The position numbers were made by a program, and so were the translations under genes. The notes under the pieces are model-generated. The model did not search any database and had not been told where the DNA came from. It was given only the letters and a program-made list of their open reading frames with translations. A stretch of DNA of 64,000 bases. Origin: Drosophila pseudoobscura. Its lineage: Eukaryota > Arthropoda > Insecta > Diptera > Drosophilidae. Below are positions 1 to 12,200 of the stretch, one piece after another; position 1 is the first letter of the stretch; each line of letters opens with the position of its first letter. Location: NCBI RefSeq assembly GCF_009870125.1, contig NC_046680.1:10788001-10852000 (forward strand), in the 5' to 3' direction.

Positions 1-102
1 TGATGTATGTCAACACTGTACAAAGTTGGAATTTTTGGTGGGTTTCTCGAGTGTCATTTGAGTCATTGTCCAGTCGTCCACTTCAACTTCAATTGTGGGA
101 AG

Positions 103-189
103 ATGGACGGTACCAAGTGGACAAGTGGGAAGAAGAGTCGCAGAAGAAAGCCAAAACGTACTCAAACAGAAAACAGAAGAATATCGTAA
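103..189 (+). other. Weak candidate short coding exon
   Basis: ATG at 103 in a fair Kozak context (GAAG ATG GAC) opens a 28-codon Lys/Arg/Thr-rich frame. A consensus donor GTAAGT sits at 186-191, just before the stop. No partner exon or promoter was identified, and the basic composition can arise by chance. Kept only as a possible first exon. Confidence 0.15.
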
Positions 190-294
190 GTTTCTCAAGG
201 GAAGACACGGGAACTACAGCTAGAGTTGAAAGGAAATATTTGTACTTGGAATTAACATTTTTTACAGAAAGATTTGCTCCAAGGGTGGATATTG

Positions 295-660
295 AAAATA
301 TTTAAAGCAAATATTTTTCATATTTCATTTAAAAATATTTTAAAATGTAATTTAAAAACACTTTCATATTTAAATTAAATATTTCCACATTTAAATAAAT
401 ATAAGTAATACAAATAAAAATTATTTCGGCAAAAAATATATTTCCTTTTTCAAATTAAATATATTTCATATTTAATAAAATATATTTCTTATAAATTGAA
501 TATTTTATATTTATTTTAAAGTGTTTTGAATTCAGATCACTTGAGAGCCATATTAAAAAGACTTTTAAATAAATGAATTGAAACTAATTTCCCTATATTT
601 ATATTTTAAGGCCGAATATTCAATTTAAATATGGGTGTGTTTCTAATATTTTTAGATTAA
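295..660. repeat. AT-rich imperfect repeat block
   Basis: The block is made of variants of AAATTAAATATATTTCATAT and similar phrases. The reverse complement of the same phrase recurs at 21.96-22.11 kb, so both blocks probably derive from one dispersed AT-rich repeat in opposite orientations. Confidence 0.6.
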
Positions 661-3049
661 ATTACGAGGAAATCTAATGGGAATAAAAACCCAACATCCA
701 CCATAAAAAAACGTACTGCTCTGCTTCTTTTAAAGATAAGTTTACTCGAACATTTTATGGCCTTATATTATTTACTATTCAAGAAGGTTGAATGACTCGA
801 CTTGCCTGCCGTTTGTTCACGTTTATGATCTAAAGATATGGATGTGGCTATATGGCTGTGGATAAAACAAATTCTTTACAATCTAAACATTTGCTATTGA
901 AAGCCGGTCTCCAGGGAGGAGCGTAGGAGTGGGGGAATAATAAAGTAAAAAACAGAGAAACAAAACAGAAAACCAATAAAACAATGCAAATGAAAACATT
1001 TCGAAAAGAATTAATTAAATATTGCGCTTGGTTCTTGCTACCCCACCATTGATAAATATTTGCATTTATCTATATTTAATTTTCGTATTTCGAAAACAAC
1101 GACCGACCGATTGTGCAATGACCTGGATAAACCCCCAGAAACACACGTGTACTCCACTATACAGACTTTAGCCAGTGGATAAACGGATATATAAAATGGA
1201 ACAACTGCCTTCAGCACCTGTTTAAAGATGAATTATTGGCCCAAAACGCTCATCAAACAAACCGAATTCTGTTTAATCAAAGCCAACAGAAATGGAAATT
1301 GAAATTGGAAGTGAAACAGAACCAGAACCAGAACCAGAAACAGAGGCTTTATTTGTGATGAAATATGGCAAATAAATTAAGCAAATACTTTGCAGAGTAG
1401 TCGTCAGTCGTGAATCGTGAATCGTGTCGTTCAACTCTCACTCAAGGTCGTGTTTCTCGGAATAAGAGTACTTTTAGGATGTTGCCATGGCCTCCAATCT
1501 ACGAAAGCCACACGCACAGGAAACACCAGAACCAATCCCCAAAACTATAAATCAAACAAAGAAAACAAAATCGAAAGACAAATTAAGCTATTCCCAGAGA
1601 GCAAACATTTGCAGATTAAAGTAATAAACAAAACTGTTTTATATACTATATATATACGATAATACATTGTATCTGAAGAAATGCAATAAAGAAGAAGGCT
1701 AATAATTTATGGAAGAGGCGACGTCTGGTCTTTCAGATTTCAAGCAAAATGAAAACAAAAACAAATCAAAAATAAACAAAAACTAGAATGTTGAAACGAA
1801 AAGAAGAAAAAAAACAATCGGCTATAAATAAAAAGTGTTTAAGTAGAATTAACAAAACCAAAAAAAAGCAAAAAAAAAAAAAAAAAACAAAAAATGAACG
1901 AAAACCGGTTCAAAGCAGATGCCTGGAAGAAAAAAACTGACTCGGACTCGACCAAGTTTACCCAGTTTTTTTTTTTTTTTTGTTTTTTTTTTGTCTACAA
2001 ACGCAGCCCACGACAGAATTGTGGTTCTCTCTGGATCTCAGGGTTTGTTTATACAATGATTTCGTGCGGCTTCACCTCTCCCTCCCTCGCTCCCCCGTTT
2101 ATTGCCTGCTCTATATTTATGTCTTTCTTTGCCAGAGAAGAGGGGGGAGAGCGGAGAGCATGCAGTGCTGCCGTGTGTATTCCGGCTATCTAATCGGTTG
2201 GACGGACATTTGTTGACTCAAATTGGTTAACATGCTGACGATCCAAGTGGTTGCCGAGCACGCTCCGAGCATAGCCGGAATGATAAGGCGCAAGAGCTGC
2301 CTCGCTCGTCTCTAATTGATATAGCGGTACGGAGACGGAGAGCGAGTGGGAGCGGCAGGCTTCTGCCTTCAAATGAATTACTCAACAATTCCAGGTCGTG
2401 AACCAGCCATCTATCTTGGAGTCGTCCATTCCCAGACGCCCCATCGCCCATTAATGGGGGTTATCAGTGGCCGGGCGCAGAGGGCAAATGGGTGGGGTGG
2501 CCGCTAATCGCTCGAAATGTTATCGCCTGGCCAGAGCTACCGATTGCAGCTAAAGTAGGAGCTGCTACTGACCCGATGGATCGGGTGCGAGGCTCATCCC
2601 CTGCCCCCACATTTCGCTGTAACAAGCGGCAATCACTACTCTTTCTATATTTGTACACACACACACGCACATTATCTATTATCTCTCGCTCACTCGCTCT
2701 TCCTAGTAAATTTCCATGTTTGCGCATTTAACCGATACGCCACTGGCATCATCCGTACACTCGTATATGCACTAGTACCTACGTGTATGCTGTATATATT
2801 GCACATTGGATTACGGCACAAATTGTTATTGAGAATCGATTGGGATCGATTGTACACATTGAATGTAAACGGAAGTACGCAAAATGTTACCGGTTAGGAA
2901 TCGAATCGGTTATTTGCGGTACTGCCCAAGTTTATCCGAATTCTCAATCACATTTCGTCTTAAACTATCAGATATCGAGTGTGTGTCTATCCCCTACAGC
3001 CGATAAGATATCGATTTATATCGCTTTCCATCGATTTTTCCATCCTTAC

Positions 3050-3297
3050 CCTAAACCGCACATTGCTGGTGGAATCGGAATTGGCCACCGACTTTTCCGA
3101 TGGGGAATTGCGACCCCCAAATGCGGCCATCGCACCACTCGAACTATACAGCGCCGTGCTGGACTCCAGCGAGTGTCCGGCACTGGGAGAGCCGCCCACA
3201 GGATGTGCTGTGATTCCGACGGGGCCGGAGGCAGGAGGCCCACCCTCGGCCAAACCGCTGTGCTTCTCATTGCAGCTGGAGCAGACCTGGACCATGC
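3050..3297 (-). CDS. px: px internal exon completing module 3
   Basis: Acceptor ACACCAG before 3297; donor GTAAGG at 3049. It opens with MVQVCSSCNEKH, the second Cys pair of module 3 (C-x2-C-x47-C-x2-C across the intron), followed by a Ser/Gly/Ala-rich segment ending STSNVRFR in phase 0. The downstream exon is not recognisable between 1 and 3049, so the gene very probably continues outside the window. Confidence 0.85.
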
Positions 3298-6200
3298 CTG
3301 GTGTGGGTAGCGGGAAATAATTCGGTTAGTTGCGGTGTTGCAGACAATGCCAATAATTGAGTGCACTTACCCTGGGGACTGATGGGACTAGCGTTCTTGT
3401 AGACCTTCATGGTCTTGATGAACGGATAGTAGGGCTCCCGCTCGGCATTGGGGCAGCAGTAGACGAGCCGCAGCTGTGACGAGGGCGTGTCCGTGCCGCA
3501 GGTATAGCACACAAAGGTGGTTCTCTCTGCCGCTGTTGGGGTCGGACGTTTGCGCAACATATAGGAACGCTCCGATTCCGGTTTGTGCGAGGCCTTAAAG
3601 AAGATACAAATCACGATCTCATATTAGTCATTAGTTGGCCGGTCCGGACATTTACAGTTTCAATTAGCAGGCTTATATAAGCACCACAGCTTGGGTGTGA
3701 AGCATACAAATATGATACCATTTAAAATCGATTAACACCGTGGCGATTTTTAGCAAACAACTGTTAGATCTCAGATCTTGGGATCTCGGGCACCCGCAGA
3801 GCAGATCGGTAACCAGGTAGAAGAAAGGAAAGATCTGCCTATTAACAGATCGCACTTACGCTTACAGAAATAGAAACAAAGCGGGCTAACTGGGCTTCTA
3901 ATTTGGGGAGGTCTGTTAGCCCGTTTCGATTGCAATTTGCAGTTCATTCTCTAGAAGATGCCGCCGACACATCAACGACTTTGATGAATTACATTTCGAA
4001 TTGATTGATGGATTGACACACCGCGTACGAGTATGAATAAAACATTTTGTGGTGCCATCTGGCTGTAAAACTGCTTCGCGGCACATGGATGCTCGATGCT
4101 CAAGCGAATCCCGGCAAAGAGAAGGCCCGATATATGGGAAAACAATAAACATTGCGTGTGCCTGATGTAAAAGTTAGTGTTTTGATTGCTCCCAAAATCT
4201 GCTTTAAATTATTCCAAAAATAGTTAAATAGTTAAAGAGATTTAACTAATATAATATCTGTACTAATAAAATCCCTTGCTTCACAAACATACAACCGATA
4301 TTCGTTGCGTATACGACCTGTCAGACGATGGACGCCTGGGGGGATAGGGAGACGTCATTTGTGTTTTTCAAATTAATATACGCAATCTGGCCACCCTCCT
4401 GCCGCCCTGCCGCCCTGCCACACTGCCACACGCGCATCATGGCTCGTCAACAACAATGACGGGACGGCATTTATCATATTACGTATACGCCCAAGTGCCG
4501 TTTTCCCGAAATTAGTTGAATATTTCCCTCTCTGAACATACACAAATGTATTTTCCCAGCAAATCTTCACGTTCTCCATCGCTTTCATGGCAACCGACAC
4601 AATTTATGTATCTAGGCATCAGCTGTGGCTGTATATTGTTGTATCTTCATATCTAGACAGCTCAAAAGGAGGAACGACGCATGAGAGGGCCAGAGCGTTC
4701 ATTCATTTATTTTATTAGGCACCGAGAAAATTTAATTGTTTGTTTACTTTCCCCATTTCATTGTGTGTCAGATTTTTTGACATCGATAGGGGGGCGCGCA
4801 TTTCGATTACACAACGGAATGGAACGGCCTGAGTTCCTTATGGATACAAATGTGTCTTCGGGTATCAGTGTATCTGTCTCTCTGTCTCTGTGTGCGCTGT
4901 CATGTCTGTTTCCATTTTATTTGTTTGGCTCGCCATGCGGCGACTCACACACATATCGCTTCCCATCAATCTGGACAATGCCATGTCATCTATATTTATT
5001 GATCCATGGCTTCGATGGCGTCGCTTGCTTCTGTTCTGGCCGCTCCGCTCCGCTCAACTCCACTCCACTCAACTCCATCTCTCCCCAACCCACTCCAGCC
5101 CCCTTATCGCTTACCATGCGTGCCGCCATCGAACGTCTGACAATTTGCTTTATGGGAAAACAAGTTCGTCATGGGATACCCAGCAATCGTGGAGTATTAG
5201 AGCACAAAAATCTGTAATATTTCTTCCATTTCTTACGTTTTTTAAAGGCAATAAATACTGGGTAAACCACAGTCGGCTCGGCTTGGCTGGGCCTCCCACA
5301 AAACTTCTTCCCCTCCCCGCTCTTCTTCTACCGCCTTCTTGTTCGCTGTTTGTTTGTGCTTTTCATGCCCGTTGATAAGCCGCAATGGCAATGGGGGTCA
5401 TGACCGTTTAATAACTTTTTATGAACAACTTTTTTCTCTCTCTCTCTGTCTCTCTCTATCTCTGTTCTTTCATAACTTTTATTTCGTTTCGTTTGTTTTT
5501 TGTTAATTATGAAGCATAAAATAGCCCCCAAGTGATGGAGAGACAGCACTATTGCGGTTGGAGAATGATTTCTGTTTCTGTTTGTGTGTTTTTTTTTTTG
5601 CCTTATACAAAAGTTTTTTCTCGCTTTCAGCGTTTTTGTTGTTTGTTTGAGTAGAAATAAATAAGTAGCCAAAGTGGAATTTATTTCCACTAATTAATTT
5701 ATATTTTTTTGTGTTGGGGATTATAAGTTCTCAAACATGAATCATGTTCAAGTTTTGGTTTTTCGAGTGTTTGCTTTGGCTTTAATTTGGGTCAATATTG
5801 ATTGATTGATTTAATGAGCGGTTGAGTGAGTGAGTGAGTGCCGTGTTTGATGCCTTGCAGAACGGTTTCCATTAGAGGCGATTGCCATTGTTTGTAAACG
5901 TATTCGTGAATGATCCGAGTGTGGGTACAAGCCGTAGATACTTTGGATACTCCAAAGTATCTTCAGTTGCAATGAAATCTACAATTAAACCTTCCTCAAG
6001 CTGAAGGCTCCTGCTCCTTAAACATTAAACATTAAATAAACAAATCTTGCACTTTTAGAGTTGGATTCCTCAAATTACCTTCGCGCTTTGCTGATCCTTG
6101 AGGATCAGATAGGTTTTTAGTTTCCTGTATTCCCGCCAGCCATTCGTATCCTTTGGCTTGAAGCCGACGCCTGAGGAGTTGCTGGTGCTGTTGTTGTTGT

Positions 6201-9200
6201 TGTTGGTGCTGTTCTCATTGATGCAGCAATTATTGTTATTGTGGGTGTGGCCGTGGCCGCCCTCGCCCACCACAACGGTGAGATTTTGGGCCATTTTAAA
6301 GAGGGAGAGAGCTGGGCATTCACTAATCACTCAATCACTTTGCTGTATTTGTAAATGGTTTGTATTTATGTGAATCATTTTCTTTGCATAATTTCAATTA
6401 CTTAATGGTTTTCGATTGAGATTGAATGAATCACATTTGATTAAACACTGAAGCTGCTGCTGTTGCTGCTGTTGCTGCTGCTGGGGTTGTTGGCAGATTA
6501 ATTAGAGAGGGATTTTGTGTGTGTCTGTGTCTGAGTCTGAGTCTGCGTCTGTGGCACCTTAATTACAACACGAAACAAATTAAATTTAATTGAAACTGAT
6601 ATAAACGTTCTCCTCCTGCTACTGCTTCTGCTTCTGCATCTGCTCCTCTCTTGCTCTCTCTCTCTCTTTCGCTCTCTGTGTGTGTGTGCGTGCGTGTGTG
6701 TGTGTGTGTGCACTTGGGCGTGGATAAAACGCGAACGCGACGACGGATGACGCTCATGATGATGGTAATGATGTTAATGATGATGATAATGATGATGCAT
6801 CCGTATCCGTTCCGTATCCATATGGGGTGTTCTCTCACACTACTCCCCACCTTGCCACATGGAATTCCGCAAACACACGCGATCAGTGTGGATGCAGCAG
6901 ATTAAGAGGTAACTAATTATGCATTACATGCAACATGCCAGCTATCAGCGTCAACATCCCATTGCCGTTGGCCTAATGGAAGTGCGCGGCGCGCGTTCAT
7001 TAAACCCTCCTCAAGGAGACACGACACCCCACCCCACCCCGCCCGTCTCACCTGTTGCTACCACATACCACATACCCCCCAATGGCAATTAAGCGGGGCA
7101 CAAGCCACAAATGGCACACACACGAAAGGGAACGGGAATTACAAGTGCCACGGGAACCCCCTCCCCCCTGCCACACAATCAATTTGAGGGGGTCTCTGGC
7201 GAAAGATAAAGACAACAGCAAATGCGAAAAACTTGTGTGCAATTATTCGATAATAAAACTTTTGTGTTCGAGTGAAAGTAACTCATTAGAGGAGGGGAGG
7301 ATTCTGATTTGCATGCCACGGAAGGGACTCATTTGAATAATTATAGTTTGAGCTTTTAATTAAATGAACTGCAATTAGACAATGGAGCTTAACGTAATGG
7401 CCTTTCATTCCTTATTAAGATTATAATCATTCTATAATCACCACGGTTTTCGGTGGAATTCTATGGTGTTTTTTCCAGGGTTCGCCATGGAGACACTTCT
7501 GTTTTTGATGGGCAGATGTACCCACGCGAAAGGGTATACAAGATTCATTGATTCATTGGCAAATGGTAGAACCCGCCCCCAAGCACAAGCTTAACCTTGT
7601 CCGCCCGCCCAAGTGGGTCAATGTGGGGCGGCCACAGACAAGGACAGTCAGTGCGAAACGAAGAGCCAGGAGGGCGTGCCAGTTATTGTTTGACCCACTT
7701 AAGCGCCAATGTGCGTGCTCCATTATAAAGAGGGGCCAGAGAGTATAGAGTGGTGGCGATTGTTGCTATTTTGAGGCGATATAAATCATGATTCGCACGC
7801 AAATAAATCACGTGAAACAACCGATAACAAAAAATTCCTCATGTTTCGCCGAGCAGACCCCACAGAAGAAGAGCAAGTGGTAGAAGGGGAAGAAAAGGGG
7901 GGAGAAGAAGTAGAAGTAGAGGACGAAGTAAAAAGCAAACGACTGCACATGAAACGGTTTATTTATAGAACGGTAAACACACACACAGACACACACACAG
8001 CCACAAAGGAAGGCAAAGAAACGCGCTGAAAATGGCAAAAACGCGCGCGTGTTTAAAAACGCGCAAAATAAAAACGGTATTTGTGGTTGCTGCTGCTGCT
8101 ACTGCCGTTCCTGACTTGTGCCCCCTTCACGACCAAGTCATGTACATATGTACTGTGCTTTTACTCCCCCCCCCTCAATGGAGACACCTAATGGCCCCGG
8201 CCAACTTTCCGACAGGTTGGAGGCACAAGAGTTCAGAAACAAACAACAAAAAACTACGAAATAAAACTTGAACCCCACCCCTCTTGTGACACTAGGGATG
8301 GTGGGCAAAACGATATTCATAACGGCTTTGCTTCTTTGTATAATAGGGGTGTTCATTTAATTGATTTAAGTGTTTCCAATTGGATTAATTGTGGCAATTG
8401 CTGTTTATTATTTCCCGTATGGAAATCATTGAACTGCAGTCAAGCAATTTAATTAACACAAGACACAGATACACACACACACAGTATAGATATTGATGCG
8501 ATTATTGCACTATCAATCACGCGACCATCTCTAGTGTGACACCTTTTTAGCCTCCAGTGGAGCCCCTTTGGTTCCCGGCTATTAACTAACTGAAAAAGGG
8601 CAAACTTCGAGGCGGCATCGTTAACTTGTTGTTGCTTTTGGTGTTTTAAAACCAGTTTTTTGCGGCACTGCCACCGTTACCGGCTACTGTTGCGGCGAGT
8701 ACGGTGTGCGACAACGGAGGGAAGCAGAGGGGGCAGAGACATTGAACTGCTTTGACAGCCGTGACTTTTGTTTGCTTTTATTATTAACACACGACATACA
8801 TAGCTGTCATTCTTGTTTGTTACACTTTATTGCCAGTTGAGCATTTATCAATTTTGATTTTATGCGCCCCAGGCACGAACACACACACACACAGAGAGAA
8901 AGAGAGAGAGAGAGAGAGCAGGCTCCTCGTCTCATTAAGCGATTGTCGCAATTGGCACTGTTGATAAGGTCTCGTCTCACACACACACAAATACACTGAA
9001 GCGTATGGGATTTCTCTGATTGCGGCGGGAGAGATTGAAAATCGTGCGACTCCGACGGCGCGCGTCACAAAACGGAATGCTCCAACAACCGAACGCAGCC
9101 GACCAGCGGGCCAGAGCCAGACAAGAACGGATCGAGCAAAGCAAGCAATTTTCTGTTGGCGTTGGCGTTGGCGCTGACTTCGCTGCTGCTCCCGCTGCTC

Positions 9201-12200
9201 CTCTTTGCCTGATGGAGCCCTGCTCTCTTGTTATTCTTGTGGGCCCCCGCAAGAAAACAAAAGCAACGACGACGCTGACGCTGACGCCGACGACGCCGCT
9301 CAGGGCAGCGCACAACTGAAACAAACACAAACAAACAACGAAGTCGCAGCCGCAGCCGCTGCTGGCGTTAACTGCGATGTCGGCGATGGCGTCGCACGAG
9401 TCTACGAATGGAAAAGCCAAAGCGGAGCGGCAAAGCACGAACTGAATCAAATTGAATTGAAGCGGCGAATGGCGAAACAAAAACACCAAAAAGCAAAGGA
9501 GCAGCAGCTGCAGAGGGAACTAGCTTACGAACCAGTGGGGGAGTGAACCTTATTTTACGAGTAAAAAGAGTAGTGGAGGGCCATATAAGCCTATGGGGCG
9601 GAGCGTACAGGCTGCAGACTGAACTAGTTTATGAAAACATTGCAAATGAGTGACGGAGGAGAAGAGAACCCCATGAATAAATCACAATATAATGGAATTT
9701 GCAAGCAATTATTATGGCATAATTTGTAGACATTTCCATGATACAATACTAATAATAATTATTGAAAATACTCAAATAAATGTTATCAATTACTAAGTTA
9801 GGTTCTCCGAATAATTCAGATTTAAATTAATTGCACAAATATTTCAAAATAACCCACGGAATGGGTTTTTTTTATTGCATTGAATTCTTTGCATGCTCCC
9901 ACACTCGTTGGTTTTCAGCCCTGGAAAATGGACAGTTGAAAAAACAATCTCTACATGCGCTCCGAACACAAGCACAGATTGGTGAAGGGCGGGAGGGGAG
10001 GGGAAGAAAGAGGAGTGGTAGACAAAAACCAACACGATGGAGCGACAAAAAGGGAAGTGGGACAAGGCAAGGAGCATCTCGAGGGTCGCGTCACCTTTAA
10101 CAAGTAGGCGGTGGCTGGCGGCATTCATGTAAACACGAGCCCCCAAAAACAACACAAAGAGGAAAAAGAAGGTGACGAAGGAGTAGGCAGTAAGATGGGG
10201 AGGAGGACTCTGGCGGGGTATTTATAACGAGAGAGAGAGAGAGTACCAAAGACTGGCCTTCCCTTCTATTTAATATACCCTGCAGAAGAAGAAGAGGATG
10301 CAGACACTTGGAGGTCGTCATGGCAAGAGTCAAATGGAAGACAGAATGCGAGGAGGAGGGGAGAGAGGGAGAGAGGGGAGATGTGGAGCTAAGATAACGA
10401 CGGGAAGCAAATGCGTAGTCTGCAAATGCAACAGCGGCGCCTGGGCCTGGGCTCGAAAGCAGAGCAAACACAAAAGCAACGAACGCACAGGCACACACAC
10501 ACACACCGACAACAACGTATGCTCTCCACAGAATAGATTGCACTGTGGTGCATTTATTTATTTAGTCAATGGAATCTGCAGAATGTGCAGGTTAGGGGGC
10601 ACTCAGACACACTTAGGACCCTCCCCTGCCAGTAATCCACCTGGCAACAGTCTAAGCCGAAATATTGTGGAAATAAGCAGGAATAGCAACAAAAAGTATT
10701 AAAGATACAAAGGAGGGGACATGTACATATGTACATATGTACATACAAATGTACATATGTAAATAACAAGAAATGAAGGCTTTTCTTCAAGGGGTGGGAA
10801 TTTAATAGGAAAACAGGCTTCAGCTTATAAAATTCAATATTAAAGACATTAAAGACACTGTTTAGGCATTAACTTTGATTAACTTGTTAAGTTCTTTACT
10901 AATTTAATACTAGTGAGGGTGCTGCAATGTTAGAATGTTTCGTGTCCAAACAGCAAACAGAAACTGAAACAAAAGTAAGCAAGGGGGAGAGAGAAACCAG
11001 GCGAAAGCGATAACAAAAGTTGAGTAAACGCACAAACAAACAAATGACACAAAGTAAACAAAACCAACAAAGCGAATAAAGGATGAATAAGAGAGCCAGT
11101 GAGCGAGAGAGAGAGAGAGAGAGGGGGGCAGCTAAGCTCCGTTGAGGCAAAATTAAATGTTGGTTCAAAGCAGTCGAAGTGTGAAATAATCAAATTAACT
11201 AATGCACAGACGAGACCAAAGAGCAGCAGGTGAAAAATGAGTGAGAGAGAGAGAGAGCGCGAGGTGAGCACAATCAACGAAAGAGACGGCCAGAGTCAGA
11301 GACACCCTACCACCACCTACACCGCTGACGTCATCACAAGGATGCCTGAGAGTATACTCTTTTGGGGAGGAGGCCCACTCCATATATCATTTTGGCGCTT
11401 AATTAATGACAGCAAAGTACTCACAGGCATCGACAATTAAATACAGAAATTTGTATATTTACGATTCACAAGATATTTAAGGAAACAATTTTCCCGTTTG
11501 GGGTTTCGTTTAATGAAGTGCAAAGATAATCATCACATTAGAACACATTTATTTCATTCAATTAAAATTAATAGGCAAATTATTTTAAAGGAAGAAATTT
11601 CTGTTTCTATTCGTTGAAATTTGGTGTCTGCGTACGAAAAGAGAAATGTATGACCTTTCATTGGGATATTGAGTCTTTGCTGTAGACAAAGTTGGAGCTT
11701 TTCTACCATTAATCCGTTAATATTTCTTCATTTCTTCAATTTGTATGTTCCCTTCTGCTATCCTACTCTGGCTTACCCCATAATCTCTGTATAGCTCTCT
11801 GTATTAGCTATAAATATAGATTCTGTATTTGATTTCCCCCTCATCGAACCGAACCGAACCGAACCACACCTTATCAGCCTTATCGGAGGGGCTAACACAA
11901 TGCACCTATGTGTTCGCTGTCCGAACGCAATTAGGGATTGGCCAAATGAGTACTACTCAAATTTGTTGTTATCTAGGGATCCACATATGGAACGGACTCC
12001 AGAGCTCCGTCAAATGCTTCGAGTCCAACAGGAATAATTATGATGTCGGTGGGTCGGTGGGCGGGCGTCACGCCACGCCCCACACTTGGGGGGAGGGGGT
12101 GGTGGTGGCTATCTAAACAGTTTTATCATCAACTTTTACTGGGGCATAGAGCAGCGAGAATGGTTTCTCAGTCTCTGCGTGGCACTCGACCGCGCTGGAA

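Larger units (their letters stand above)
1..3049. other. Non-coding DNA, probably an intron of px
   Basis: No supported exon. It contains an AT-rich imperfect repeat block (about 295-660), poly-A/poly-T tracts near 1867-1887 and 1965-1991, and CA/CT-rich microsatellite near 2657-2700. A short plus-strand ORF at 103-189 followed by GTAAGT is noted separately as a weak candidate. Confidence 0.6.

Noticed and set aside
4681..5217. 178-codon plus-strand frame
   Set aside because: No homologous-looking segments, repetitive CTCCACTC sequence, and an overlapping open frame of similar length.
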